From assembly GCA_040403495.1 (NCBI GenBank), contig JBBAKM010000004.1, positions 62,001 through 126,000 on the forward strand: a DNA stretch of 64,000 nucleotides. Direction: 5' to 3'. Within the stretch, counting starts at the first letter, position 1. Every line of letters starts with the position of its first letter. Below are positions 15,322 to 24,156 of the stretch, in pieces. A program made the translations under genes and the position numbers. The DNA comes from JABMMZ01 sp040403495 (lineage in GTDB: Bacteria; Bacteroidota; Bacteroidia; NS11-12g; UBA955). The notes beneath the pieces were generated by a model, which had not been told where the DNA came from, ran no database searches, and was given only the letters and a program-made list of their open reading frames with translations.

Positions 15322-16544
15322 TGCGTTATTTGTACACTTTTCTGTTAACTATAGCCGATGCTTGTTTGCCTTTGGCCGCTTTATTGTTAAGGAAAGGAAA
15401 GACACACGCATTTGTTGCAGGTAGATTAGCCCAAAGGGAAATAAGTTTGCCCGAAAAAATAGGACAACGAATATGGATTCATTGCGCCAGTTTAGGTGAA
15501 TTTGAACAAGTAAAACCAATCATAGAAAGCATAAAACACCAACAAAACTGTCAAATAGTAGTTAGTTTTTTCTCTCCGTCAGGGTATCAATATTCTAAAA
15601 ATTATCCATTTGTTAATGCAGTGCTTTATTTGCCATTAGATACTCCACGAAATGCCAAAAGATTTATCAAAGCAGTGAATCCCGATAAGGTCATCTTTGT
15701 AAAATACGAATTTTGGTTTCATTTTTTAACAGAATTGTTTGCCAAAGACATTCCGGTTTATTTGGTTTCTGCGGTTTTCAGGCCTAATCAGTTTCTTTTT
15801 TCTAAATTTGGAAAATGGTTGTTTAAATTATTGCCAAAGTACAAAACCATCTTTGTGCAAGATAAAAATTCGTTAGATTGTTTGATTTCTCATGGGATTA
15901 ATAATGCAATATTGTCGGGAGATACCAGATATGACAAGGTTTATTCTACATCGTTGAATGTAAAAACAAATCCAATTATTGAAGCCTTTAAAGGCGAATC
16001 TAATTTATTGATTTTGGGAAGCAGTTGGTTTGCTGAGGAAGATTTGTTGCTGCATTATTTGTCAAAGAGAAATGAAATTGAGTTAAAAATTCTTATTGCC
16101 CCACATGACATATCGCAAGGACATGTCAATGAAGTTTTACAAAAGTTTAAAGACTTTACGCCATTACTTTATTCAAAATTAAAACCATCAGATTCCATGT
16201 CTCAAGTTATGGTTTTAGACACTATTGGACATTTAGCAAGTGCTTATTATTACGGGAATGTGGCCTTAGTTGGTGGGGCATTTGGAAAGGGATTGCATAA
16301 TATTTTGGAGCCTATTGCCTTTGGCGTTCCTGTGATTTTTGGCCCTCATACACAAAAGTATCCTGAGGCACAATTAGCGATTAACAATCAAATTGCTATT
16401 CAGGTAAATACCGCAGAGGAGTTTGTAAATGCATTAGAGGGGTTAATGAAAAATCCACCTCAACAAGCGTGTTTGGAATTTATAAAATCCAATAAAGGGG
16501 CGAGTGAAATTGTGGTAAAGGAATTGTTGATTTTAAAACAATGA
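15321..16544 (+). CDS. waaA: Kdo transferase WaaA (3-deoxy-D-manno-octulosonic acid transferase)
   Basis: The protein has 407 residues and is a GT-B glycosyltransferase of family GT30. It adds Kdo from CMP-Kdo to the lipid A precursor at the inner membrane. An N-terminal hydrophobic anchor is followed by IWIHCASLGEFEQ (51-63), whose SLGE glutamate (Glu60) matches the general base of characterised WaaA enzymes. The C-terminal CMP-Kdo site is marked by LVGGAFGKGLHNILEP and GVPVIFGPH. The ATG at 15321 is chosen over the TTG one codon earlier. It overlaps the upstream gene by one base, and its 3' end overlaps the convergent ruvB by 12 bases. Confidence 0.93.
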   Translation: MRYLYTFLLTIADACLPLAALLLRKGKTHAFVAGRLAQREISLPEKIGQRIWIHCASLGEFEQVKPIIESIKHQQNCQIVVSFFSPSGYQYSKNYPFVNAVLYLPLDTPRNAKRFIKAVNPDKVIFVKYEFWFHFLTELFAKDIPVYLVSAVFRPNQFLFSKFGKWLFKLLPKYKTIFVQDKNSLDCLISHGINNAILSGDTRYDKVYSTSLNVKTNPIIEAFKGESNLLILGSSWFAEEDLLLHYLSKRNEIELKILIAPHDISQGHVNEVLQKFKDFTPLLYSKLKPSDSMSQVMVLDTIGHLASAYYYGNVALVGGAFGKGLHNILEPIAFGVPVIFGPHTQKYPEAQLAINNQIAIQVNTAEEFVNALEGLMKNPPQQACLEFIKSNKGASEIVVKELLILKQ

Positions 16545-17558
16545 GTTCCCTTTGCTGTAATGAACTCTTCCAAGGTGTTTAAAGGCCAATTCTGTCGCTT
16601 CACGCCCTCTAGCAGTTCGCATTAAATAGCCTTCTTGAATTAAGAATGGTTCATAAACCTCTTCAATCGTTCCCGGTTCTTCACCTACAGCGGTGGCTAT
16701 AGTATTTAATCCAACAGGTCCACCTTTAAATTTGTCAATTATTGTGCTTAAAATGCGGTTGTCCATTTCATCCAAACCATTGTAATCCACATTCAGGGCA
16801 TCAAGTGCAATTTTAGCAATAGTCATATCAATATTACCACTTCCTTTTATTTGAGCAAAATCTCTAGTTCTTCTTAATAAAGCATTAGCAATACGAGGGG
16901 TTCCACGACTTCTTCTAGCAATTTCGTAAGCTGCGTCATTAACGATTGGAATATTGATGATTCCCGAGGAACGGGTTATGATTTTTGCTAACAAATCGGT
17001 GTTGTAATATTCCAAACGGTTGGTAATACCAAAACGGGCTCTCAAAGGTGAGGTTAAAAGGCCAGAGCGGGTGGTTGCCCCAACTAAAGTGAAAGGTGCC
17101 AAACTGATTTGCACACTTCGCGCACTTGGACCACTGTCCAGCATAATGTCTATTTTGTAATCCTCCATTGCAGAGTATAAATATTCTTCAACAACAGGAC
17201 TCAAACGGTGTATTTCATCAATGAATAAAACATCGCCCTCTTCAAGGTTCGTTAACAATCCAGCCAAATCGCCCGGTTTTTCTAAGACGGGTCCACTTGT
17301 AATTTTAATATTACTGTTTAATTCATTTGCAATGATATTGGCTAAGGTTGTTTTACCTAAACCAGGAGGGCCATGTAATAAAACATGGTCCAAAGCTTCG
17401 CCCCTTTGAACGGCCGCTTTTACAAATATTTTTAGGTTTTCTAAAATTTTATCTTGTCCAGCAAAATCATCAAAATTTGCCGGTCTCAATACCTTCTCAA
17501 TGTCTTTGTCAGTTGAACTTAATTGTTCAGAGTCTGGATTTAAATGCTCGTTTTTCAT
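16533..17558 (-). CDS. ruvB: Holliday junction branch migration ATPase RuvB
   Basis: A 341-residue AAA+ motor. RPANFDDFAGQ opens the domain, Walker A is GPPGLGKT (63-70), Walker B is LFIDEIH (111-117), and sensor/arginine-finger regions VGATTRSGLL and RARFG follow. A C-terminal winged helix with EVYEPFLIQ.GYL.RT.RGR binds DNA. With RuvA it drives branch migration of Holliday junctions; ruvA and ruvC are not in this window. The last 12 bases overlap the convergent waaA. A canonical promoter sits directly upstream. Confidence 0.97.
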   Translation of the reverse strand: MKNEHLNPDSEQLSSTDKDIEKVLRPANFDDFAGQDKILENLKIFVKAAVQRGEALDHVLLHGPPGLGKTTLANIIANELNSNIKITSGPVLEKPGDLAGLLTNLEEGDVLFIDEIHRLSPVVEEYLYSAMEDYKIDIMLDSGPSARSVQISLAPFTLVGATTRSGLLTSPLRARFGITNRLEYYNTDLLAKIITRSSGIINIPIVNDAAYEIARRSRGTPRIANALLRRTRDFAQIKGSGNIDMTIAKIALDALNVDYNGLDEMDNRILSTIIDKFKGGPVGLNTIATAVGEEPGTIEEVYEPFLIQEGYLMRTARGREATELAFKHLGRVHYSKGNSLF

Positions 17559-17566
17559 CCTTTACA

Positions 17567-17596
17567 CAAAGGTAGGGCATTGTTTAATCAATCCAA
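17567..17596 (-). promoter_or_regulatory. ruvB promoter
   Basis: On the minus strand a -33 TTG (17594-17596) and a -7 TACCTTTG (17567-17574) are separated by exactly 19 bases. The transcription start is expected about two bases before the ATG at 17558, so the leader is almost absent. Confidence 0.65.
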
Positions 17597-17737
17597 AAAT
17601 TGATATTCACATTTCATGTGGTTTTCTGTCTTTGTGTTGTGACATATTTTCACTCTTTCAAAGAGATAAAGCAACTTTTTGTCAATTTTTTGCTACTTAA
17701 TAAATAATTTGTACGAAATTTGTTATCCTTTATAAAC

Positions 17738-18826
17738 ATGAAATTTTTAATTACTGCTACCTTTTTAATCCTATCTCAACTTGCTTTTGCTCAGGTTAAC
17801 AACGCTATTATTTTTGATAAAATGATACATGATTTTGGAGATGTAAATGAAGAAAGCAATGAAGTGAGTTGCGTTTTTACTTTTAAAAATATATCTGACC
17901 AGCCTATTAAAATATTAAGAGTTGAAACCAGTTGTGGATGTACTACTCCTCAATATTCTAAAGAGGAAATTAAGCCGGGTGACAGTGGTATTATCAAAGC
18001 TGTGTATGGAACAAGAGGCAGACCCAACAGTTTTAACAAGAATTTATATGTCCATTTTTCTAATTCTGCTACATTCCAAACCTTGGTTATCAAGGGAAAT
18101 GTAATTCCTGCCGTAAATATTGCAAAAAAACCACAAGAATATACAACCAATTATTCTAATTTGTCATTCAATTATTCTATTGCTTCTTTTCCCAAAATTA
18201 CAAAATATCAAGTTCTCAATACAACCATAAAAATATACAACTACAATGGTTATCCAATTAAGTTTTTAGGGGTAAAATCTATGCCTGATTATGTGACATT
18301 AGATTTACAAGACAGTCTTTTGGATGTAGATGATTCTTTGATAGTTACAGTTACTTGTGACGGAAGTAAGGTTCAGAAAATTGGAGATAATTATGAGCAA
18401 ATTTCTTTGTTGACTGATGATGAAGGAAGTGAAGTGAAAAACATCTACGTTCATACCAATTTAAGACAAGATTTTTCAAAGCTTTCTGCAAAAGAATTAG
18501 CAAAGGCACCTGTTCTTCACATTGATAAAACCTTGCCTTTGGATTATGGTCGCAAAACTGCAGGTGCAAGATTTAAAGATGCAATTGTCATCTCAAATAA
18601 TGGCAAATCAGATCTTAATTTAATGAAAATTATTCCTAGTTGTTCTTGTATTACCTACTCAATTGCGAAACAGATTTTAAAACCAGGAGAGTCAGTAAAG
18701 ATGTTTATAAATATCGATACAGTGAACCAATCTATCGCTTTGCACAACAAATATTTGACTATCATAAGTAATGACCCAATAAAGCCAGAAATGAGTATTA
18801 AAATGGTAATGGATATAACCCGATAA
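17738..18826 (+). CDS. Exported protein with two DUF1573 domains
   Basis: The protein has 362 residues with a signal peptide ending AFAQ. The first DUF1573 domain (about 25-125) has 'HDFGDVNEE' and the typical SCGCTTPQYSKEEIKPGDSG. A second, diverged copy lies at about 255-355 with 'LDYGRKTAG' and SCSCITYSIAKQILKPGES. DUF1573 is an immunoglobulin-like/ASH-type fold common in Bacteroidota secreted and periplasmic proteins; its function is not established. The ATG at 17738 begins the signal peptide; a longer frame from 17720 only adds six residues. htrA starts five bases after the stop, so the two are likely co-transcribed and may share an envelope role. Confidence 0.8.
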   Translation: MKFLITATFLILSQLAFAQVNNAIIFDKMIHDFGDVNEESNEVSCVFTFKNISDQPIKILRVETSCGCTTPQYSKEEIKPGDSGIIKAVYGTRGRPNSFNKNLYVHFSNSATFQTLVIKGNVIPAVNIAKKPQEYTTNYSNLSFNYSIASFPKITKYQVLNTTIKIYNYNGYPIKFLGVKSMPDYVTLDLQDSLLDVDDSLIVTVTCDGSKVQKIGDNYEQISLLTDDEGSEVKNIYVHTNLRQDFSKLSAKELAKAPVLHIDKTLPLDYGRKTAGARFKDAIVISNNGKSDLNLMKIIPSCSCITYSIAKQILKPGESVKMFINIDTVNQSIALHNKYLTIISNDPIKPEMSIKMVMDITR

Positions 18827-18831
18827 AATAT

Positions 18832-20259
18832 ATGATTAAAAAAATAGTATTGAATAGTTTATTGTCCCTTTTTTTCGGCGTTTTAGGAGCGGTATTTTTT
18901 CAACAATTCAGTTCTAAAACCAATGAAAATGCAATCCCATTAGAGGACTTAAGAGCAACGTTAGTTAACTACAATGGCAATGCAACCGAGCAAAGCTTAA
19001 ATTTTGTATTAGCATCCAAAGTAAGCACACCAAGTGTTGTCTTTATTAAAACGACGGCAATGGTAAGGCAACGTAATCCGTTTGGTTTTTTCTTTGATGG
19101 ATGGGATCCATTTGGAAGTATAGGTCAGGTTAGCAGTACAGGAAGTGGTGTTATCGTGAGAAAAGATGGATATATAGTAACAAATTTACATGTTATAAAA
19201 GACGCTGAAACCATTGAGGTAGTTCTCAATAATAAGAAAAAAACATACAAAGCAACTTTAATCGGTACCGACCCTTCTACAGATTTGGCTTTGCTAAAAA
19301 TAGATGCTGAATCACTGCCCGCTATTGCTATTGCCGATTCTGATGTATTAGAAATAGGGGAATGGGTGGTTGCAGTAGGTAATCCATTTAATCTTACATC
19401 TACTGTTACTGCAGGAATTGTAAGTGCCAAAGGAAGAAATATTAATGTAGTTAACAATCAATTTCCAATAGAATCTTTTATTCAAACAGATGCTGCCATT
19501 AATCCGGGAAATAGCGGTGGTGCACTTGTTAATTTGAATGGAGAGTTGGTTGGAATAAATACAGCGATTTTTAGTAAAACAGGAAGTTATACAGGTTATG
19601 GTTTTGCAATTCCTGCCAACATTGTGTCTAAATCTGTCAAAGATTTAATCGATTTTGGTGAAATACAACGAGGATACCATGGAATGGAAATTGACGAAAT
19701 TACAGAGAGTAGCGAAAGGATTAACAAAACAACAAATGGGGCGCTTGTTGTAAAAGTCTACCCTGATGGTCCTGCAAGTAAAGCGGGTTTACTAAAAGAT
19801 GATATTATCGTCAAAATTCAGAATAAAACCATTTCAGGAAAGTCTTCTTTTGATGAGAATATGTCCTATTACAGGCCGGGCGATAAGCTCAAAATTAATG
19901 TAATAAGAAATGGTTCTGAAAAAGAGTTAACCTTAATTTTAACCAATTTAGATGGAGAAACTTCTGTTAGAAAACGTCATGTAGTAAGTTCAAGTAAATT
20001 AGGGGCAAGTTTCGAAGCTTTGTCAAAAGTTGAACTTCAGAAATACAGAATCCAAAATGGGGTAAAAGTAACCCAAGTAAAAGGAGGATTGATAGGAAGT
20101 ATGAACATTGAGGATGGTTTTATTTTCGTAAAATACAATGGTCAGCCCTGCGTTAACCCAGAAGATTTAGTTAAGCAATTGGAAAATGCTGGTGGTAGAA
20201 TGCAAATAGAAGGGGTGGGTTCTGACGGTGGAAGTCGAATCTATAACTTTTATTACTAA
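18832..20259 (+). CDS. Periplasmic serine protease/chaperone HtrA (DegP/DegQ type)
   Basis: The protein has 475 residues. An N-terminal signal or anchor (about 1-27) precedes a trypsin-like domain with His120 (TNLHVI), Asp151 (STDLALLKI) and Ser228 in NPGNSGGAL. A PDZ domain follows at about 275-370 (RGYHGMEI, DGPASKAGLLKDDIIVKI). A second, more diverged PDZ-like region (about 385-470) has VKGGLIGSMNIEDGFIFVK. This protease degrades or refolds damaged envelope proteins. Its tight linkage to the two-domain DUF1573 gene (five-base gap) is the notable context. All catalytic residues are present. Confidence 0.95.
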   Translation: MIKKIVLNSLLSLFFGVLGAVFFQQFSSKTNENAIPLEDLRATLVNYNGNATEQSLNFVLASKVSTPSVVFIKTTAMVRQRNPFGFFFDGWDPFGSIGQVSSTGSGVIVRKDGYIVTNLHVIKDAETIEVVLNNKKKTYKATLIGTDPSTDLALLKIDAESLPAIAIADSDVLEIGEWVVAVGNPFNLTSTVTAGIVSAKGRNINVVNNQFPIESFIQTDAAINPGNSGGALVNLNGELVGINTAIFSKTGSYTGYGFAIPANIVSKSVKDLIDFGEIQRGYHGMEIDEITESSERINKTTNGALVVKVYPDGPASKAGLLKDDIIVKIQNKTISGKSSFDENMSYYRPGDKLKINVIRNGSEKELTLILTNLDGETSVRKRHVVSSSKLGASFEALSKVELQKYRIQNGVKVTQVKGGLIGSMNIEDGFIFVKYNGQPCVNPEDLVKQLENAGGRMQIEGVGSDGGSRIYNFYY

Positions 20260-20313
20260 ACAGTTAATCCCTAAAACGTACAACTTGGCTCAATTGCAAG
20301 GCTTAGGTTTTGC

Positions 20314-20679
20314 TTAGAATTTAGGAAAAAAAGCATCAATAATATGATGTACTTCTTCTTGTTTTTTATTGCTAATGATACTAATTATGTCATACCGAAT
20401 CTCAACATCTCTTAGTTTTTTTACATAACAATAGTAATCTGCAATTTTGGCTAGACTTTTTTGTTGAGTTGGACTTACAAATTTTTCTGGATACCCAAAA
20501 AAACTACTCGTCCTTGTTTTGACTTCAATGAAAACCAATAGAGAGTCTATTTTAGCGATTATATCAACCTCGTTTTTGCCCGAACGCCAATTGCGCTCAA
20601 GAATAGCATAGCCATTTTTAATTAAAAAAGCACAAGCAATATCTTCCCCATTTTTGCCCGTAATATTGTGTTGGGCCAT
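20314..20679 (-). CDS. YraN/UPF0102 family nuclease-fold protein
   Basis: The protein has 121 residues with the UPF0102 pattern: GEDIACAFLIKNGY near the start, ERNWRSGKNEVDIIAK, then FIEVKTRTS. The Glu/Asp and the E-V-K trio correspond to a restriction-endonuclease-like metal site (D...ExK), so the protein looks catalytically intact. The family is related to archaeal Holliday junction resolvases; its role in bacteria is unclear. It starts seven bases after ftsZ, in the same direction, and is therefore the last gene of the cell-division operon. Confidence 0.88.
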   Translation of the reverse strand: MAQHNITGKNGEDIACAFLIKNGYAILERNWRSGKNEVDIIAKIDSLLVFIEVKTRTSSFFGYPEKFVSPTQQKSLAKIADYYCYVKKLRDVEIRYDIISIISNKKQEEVHHIIDAFFPKF

Positions 20680-20686
20680 AGTCCTA

Positions 20687-22036
20687 CTAGTCTACGTTAT
20701 TATGAAGATATTTGTTGCCACCTTCTTTAAATCTAGGGGCTTTGTTGTCTTTTTCTTCCTCAAGAAACACGTTTGATATGTCCCCGTCTTTCGGAAGCTC
20801 CTCAAAAATAACTTGATGACGTAAATAAGCAGGTGTATTTAAATCGTTGTTGTTAATAGGTTTGTGCTCAGTTGGAAATCCTCTTTCAAACGTTGGATTT
20901 GTGTTGGTTCTAAAATCGAATTCAAACGGTTTGGGCACCTCTTTTTGAACTGGTTTTTCTAAATTAGTAAAGTCAATTTCTATTACACCCGATTCTTCTT
21001 CGTCGATGATTTCCTCAATTTTAGTCTCAGTTTTAAAAACATTTAAGTTTTCTAAATGAACAATGTTTCTGTTTTTTTCAAACCCTGTAGCAACTACAGT
21101 AACAGACAATTCATCACCTAAGCCTTCGCTTTGTGTTAAGCCATATTTTAAGTTAGCATTTTTACCGGCCTCTTGTTGTAAGAATTCGCAAATAGCCGAA
21201 ATTTCATTGGTATATGGTTCTTCATTGCCGAAACAGATATTCAATAAAATGTGTTCTGCCCCTTCTATGCTATTATCGTCGAGAAGTGGTGAGTCTAAAG
21301 CCATTTGTGCAGCGTTTAATGCGCGATTATCTCCTGTAGACAAACCTGTTCCCATAATTGCTCTACCGCTATTCTCTAAAGCTGTTTTAACATCTCTGAA
21401 ATCCACATTCATATAGCCTTCAACTGTTATAATTTCTGCAATACCTTTTACTGCAGTACATAAAATATCGTCAGCTTTGCTTAATGATTCTCTGATTCTT
21501 AGGTTAGAATACATTTGAATTATTCTCTCGTTATTAATAACCAAAAGAGCATCCACATGTGGTTTTAATTCTTCAATCCCTTTTTCGGCTTTGTCTGATT
21601 TTGCTGGACCTTCATTTTTGAATGGTTTGGTCACAATTCCGACAGTAAGAATGCCCATTTGTTTTGCTTTTTGAGCAATAACGGGAGCTGCACCTGTTCC
21701 AGTTCCACCACCCATTCCTGCTGTTATAAACAACATTTTAGTGTTGTGTTTAAGCGCCTCTTCTATGTGATTAATGCTTTCTAAAGCACATCTTTTGCCA
21801 AATTCAGGGTCTCCACCTGCACCTAAGCCCTCTGTTAAGCTACTGCCTAACTGGATTTTGTTTTTTATTGGGCTTTTTTCAAGATGCTGAGCATCTGTAT
21901 TGCATAAAAAGAAATCTACCCCTATAATGCCTCTGTCATGCATGTAGTTTACAGCATTACTGCCACCACCGCCAACTCCCATTACTTTTATAATAGAGGA
22001 TTGTTCTTTTGGTAATTCTACTTTAAAATAACTCAT
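20687..22036 (-). CDS. ftsZ: Cell division GTPase FtsZ
   Basis: The tubulin homologue has 449 residues and polymerises into the Z ring. The N-terminal MGVGGGGSNAVN phosphate loop and the tubulin signature GGGTGTGA (109-116) are intact, followed by NDADG-region equivalents typical of FtsZ (VDFRDVKTAL, GRAIMGTG). After the GTPase core (to about 315) comes a long acidic linker rich in E and D, then a tail with TPAYLRHQ and a final NKYLHNNVD, a layout typical of Bacteroidota FtsZ. It sits nine bases after ftsA and before yraN. Confidence 0.98.
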   Translation of the reverse strand: MSYFKVELPKEQSSIIKVMGVGGGGSNAVNYMHDRGIIGVDFFLCNTDAQHLEKSPIKNKIQLGSSLTEGLGAGGDPEFGKRCALESINHIEEALKHNTKMLFITAGMGGGTGTGAAPVIAQKAKQMGILTVGIVTKPFKNEGPAKSDKAEKGIEELKPHVDALLVINNERIIQMYSNLRIRESLSKADDILCTAVKGIAEIITVEGYMNVDFRDVKTALENSGRAIMGTGLSTGDNRALNAAQMALDSPLLDDNSIEGAEHILLNICFGNEEPYTNEISAICEFLQQEAGKNANLKYGLTQSEGLGDELSVTVVATGFEKNRNIVHLENLNVFKTETKIEEIIDEEESGVIEIDFTNLEKPVQKEVPKPFEFDFRTNTNPTFERGFPTEHKPINNNDLNTPAYLRHQVIFEELPKDGDISNVFLEEEKDNKAPRFKEGGNKYLHNNVD

Positions 22037-22045
22037 AATTTTTTA

Positions 22046-23353
22046 TTATTTACTGTAATCGTCCGTGTCACTGTCATCTTTTATCCACTGTTTAAAACTT
22101 CCTATAAATCCAAAAAGTTTATTTTTGCCTTCTATGCTCGTTACTTTTACAGGTTTTGTCTTGTTTTCTGGTTTTATAAGGTTTATGTCCAAGTCTTTGA
22201 ATCCTTTTAATACTAGGCCAATACAAGTGGCATACATCGGGCTTTTAACTTCTTCTACTAAGCCTTTTCCCAAGTGTGGGTCAGGTAAGCCAATTTTTAC
22301 TTCACAACCTAAAATATAAGAAGCCAAATTGCTCAAATCTTTCAATTGTGCACCACCACCTGTTAAAACAACCCCTAAGTTAAGCTTGTTTTGATAGCCA
22401 GATAGTTTAATCTCCTCGTTAACCATTTCCAATATCTCTTTCATTCTTGCGTGGATAACATGAGCTAAGTTGCGTTCAACTATTTCCTTCGGTTTTCTAT
22501 CGCCAATGCCCTTTACCGAAATAACAGTATTGGTTCTAGCACCTTGTGGTGTAGCATGTCCGTGTTTTACTTTAACCAATTCCGCTTGTTTTTCAATGAT
22601 TTTGAAAGCATCAACTATGTCTGCGGTAATAATTTCACCTCCATAAGGAATAACTGCGGTATGTCTAATTTTGCCATCGTGAAAAATAGCTATATCGGTA
22701 GTACCACCACCAATGTCAATAATGGCAATTCCGCTGTTGATTTCTTCTTCAGATAAAACAGCATGTGCAGAGGCAATAGGTTCAACAATAACGTCATTTG
22801 CTATTAATCCAGCATTTTCTACACATTTTACTATGGTTTTAGCTGCACTTACTCTCCCTGTTACAATATGGTATTTACATTCAAGTTTTGTGCCCTGCAT
22901 TCCAATAGGTTCCTTGGTCGGAAAACGATCGTCTATGTTGTATTCCTGAGGAAGTGCATGTAATATTTTTGATCCTGCATCTACCACAATTCTAAATTGT
23001 TCTTTATTCATGTCTTCCAATTCCTTGGCAGTAATTTCAGATTCTGAATTTTCTCTGATTTTGACCCCATTTTGTTGGAAACTTCTGATATGTTCTCCAG
23101 CTATACCAACATGAACAGCATTGATCTGAACATTGGAAATGCTTGAAGCTTTGGCTACCGCATGTCTTATTGCTTCTACTGTTTTGGTGATGTTCGTAAC
23201 TTCACCTCTCATAACTCCGCCTAATGAAGGATGTGAACCAACACCCAATATGTTGATTTTGCCATATTCATTCATTTGACCCACTATAGCACACACTTTT
23301 GTTGTGCCAATATCTAATCCTACTATTAAACTATTTAAATTATTTTCTGACAT
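22046..23353 (-). CDS. ftsA: Cell division protein FtsA
   Basis: This actin-like ATPase of 435 residues tethers FtsZ to the membrane. Motifs include GLDIGTTKVCAIVG (phosphate 1), 'IDIGGGTTDIAIF' (phosphate 2) and VLTGGGAQL (adenosine). The C-terminus after about 390 has a basic stretch and GSFKQWIKD, which would form the membrane-binding amphipathic helix. It is placed between ftsQ and ftsZ as in most dcw clusters. Confidence 0.97.
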   Translation of the reverse strand: MSENNLNSLIVGLDIGTTKVCAIVGQMNEYGKINILGVGSHPSLGGVMRGEVTNITKTVEAIRHAVAKASSISNVQINAVHVGIAGEHIRSFQQNGVKIRENSESEITAKELEDMNKEQFRIVVDAGSKILHALPQEYNIDDRFPTKEPIGMQGTKLECKYHIVTGRVSAAKTIVKCVENAGLIANDVIVEPIASAHAVLSEEEINSGIAIIDIGGGTTDIAIFHDGKIRHTAVIPYGGEIITADIVDAFKIIEKQAELVKVKHGHATPQGARTNTVISVKGIGDRKPKEIVERNLAHVIHARMKEILEMVNEEIKLSGYQNKLNLGVVLTGGGAQLKDLSNLASYILGCEVKIGLPDPHLGKGLVEEVKSPMYATCIGLVLKGFKDLDINLIKPENKTKPVKVTSIEGKNKLFGFIGSFKQWIKDDSDTDDYSK

Positions 23354-23361
23354 GTTTTTCT

Positions 23362-24156
23362 TTAATTTCTTTTTTCTGCTACGATTTGACCTTTGTACTT
23401 TAAATTTATTCGATTGTATTTATCCCACCCAACTGTATTTAATCCTTTACTGTATAGTGCTTTTAAGTTGTTGAATTTTTCTTCTATAAATAATCCCGAA
23501 CCAAATACAATACTATGATTTCCTACCTTAGGAATCAATATTATGTCCATATAATTATCTACATACAATTGTTCAATTTGTGATTTCCAAAAGGGATGTT
23601 CATTGCAATAGTTCACAATTGATGTTATATCTTGTAGTACTTGACTGCTTGTAAAGTTAGAATCTGTAAGGCTTTCAGCTATATTTCCATTGGCAATTAT
23701 TACCCTTGGTGTGAAGTCGGAACCAGCAGGAAACTTGTATCCATTTTTTGATACATAATACGTTTGTCCTGTGCTTGAATACACTCTTAAAATAGCTTCT
23801 CTCTGTTTTATTTTGATGAATAGCTGTCCCGATTGGTCAAGTAAAATGTCTGCATTTTCAATAAATGGATTTTTTTCTAACTGTTTTTCCATTTCAGAAA
23901 TATTTAATTCTTTGACATTTAATCCGTTTGTTAATGGATTGGCAAGTCGCTCATTGATTATAGAAATAATTTTACTGCTGTCAATAAAGTTGATTTCATC
24001 CGATTTTTTAATATCAATCTTTATGGCTTTTACTTTTAACTCATTTTCATTTTTGTTTATGAATATAGCAAATAAAATCAAACACACACCCATGCCTATC
24101 CACACCCCTGTGTTCCAAATCTTATTGCTCTTTATGTATTCAAAAAACTTAAGCAT
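23362..24156 (-). CDS. ftsQ: Cell division protein FtsQ
   Basis: A bitopic membrane protein of 264 residues. A transmembrane helix (about 17-33) is followed by a POTRA-like domain (about 60-125; 'ISEMEKQLEKNPFIENADI') and a beta domain that in other bacteria binds FtsB and FtsL. Sequence identity to model FtsQ proteins is low in this phylum; the position between murC and ftsA and the domain layout make the call. The start overlaps the murC end by eight bases. Confidence 0.9.
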   Translation of the reverse strand: MLKFFEYIKSNKIWNTGVWIGMGVCLILFAIFINKNENELKVKAIKIDIKKSDEINFIDSSKIISIINERLANPLTNGLNVKELNISEMEKQLEKNPFIENADILLDQSGQLFIKIKQREAILRVYSSTGQTYYVSKNGYKFPAGSDFTPRVIIANGNIAESLTDSNFTSSQVLQDITSIVNYCNEHPFWKSQIEQLYVDNYMDIILIPKVGNHSIVFGSGLFIEEKFNNLKALYSKGLNTVGWDKYNRINLKYKGQIVAEKRN

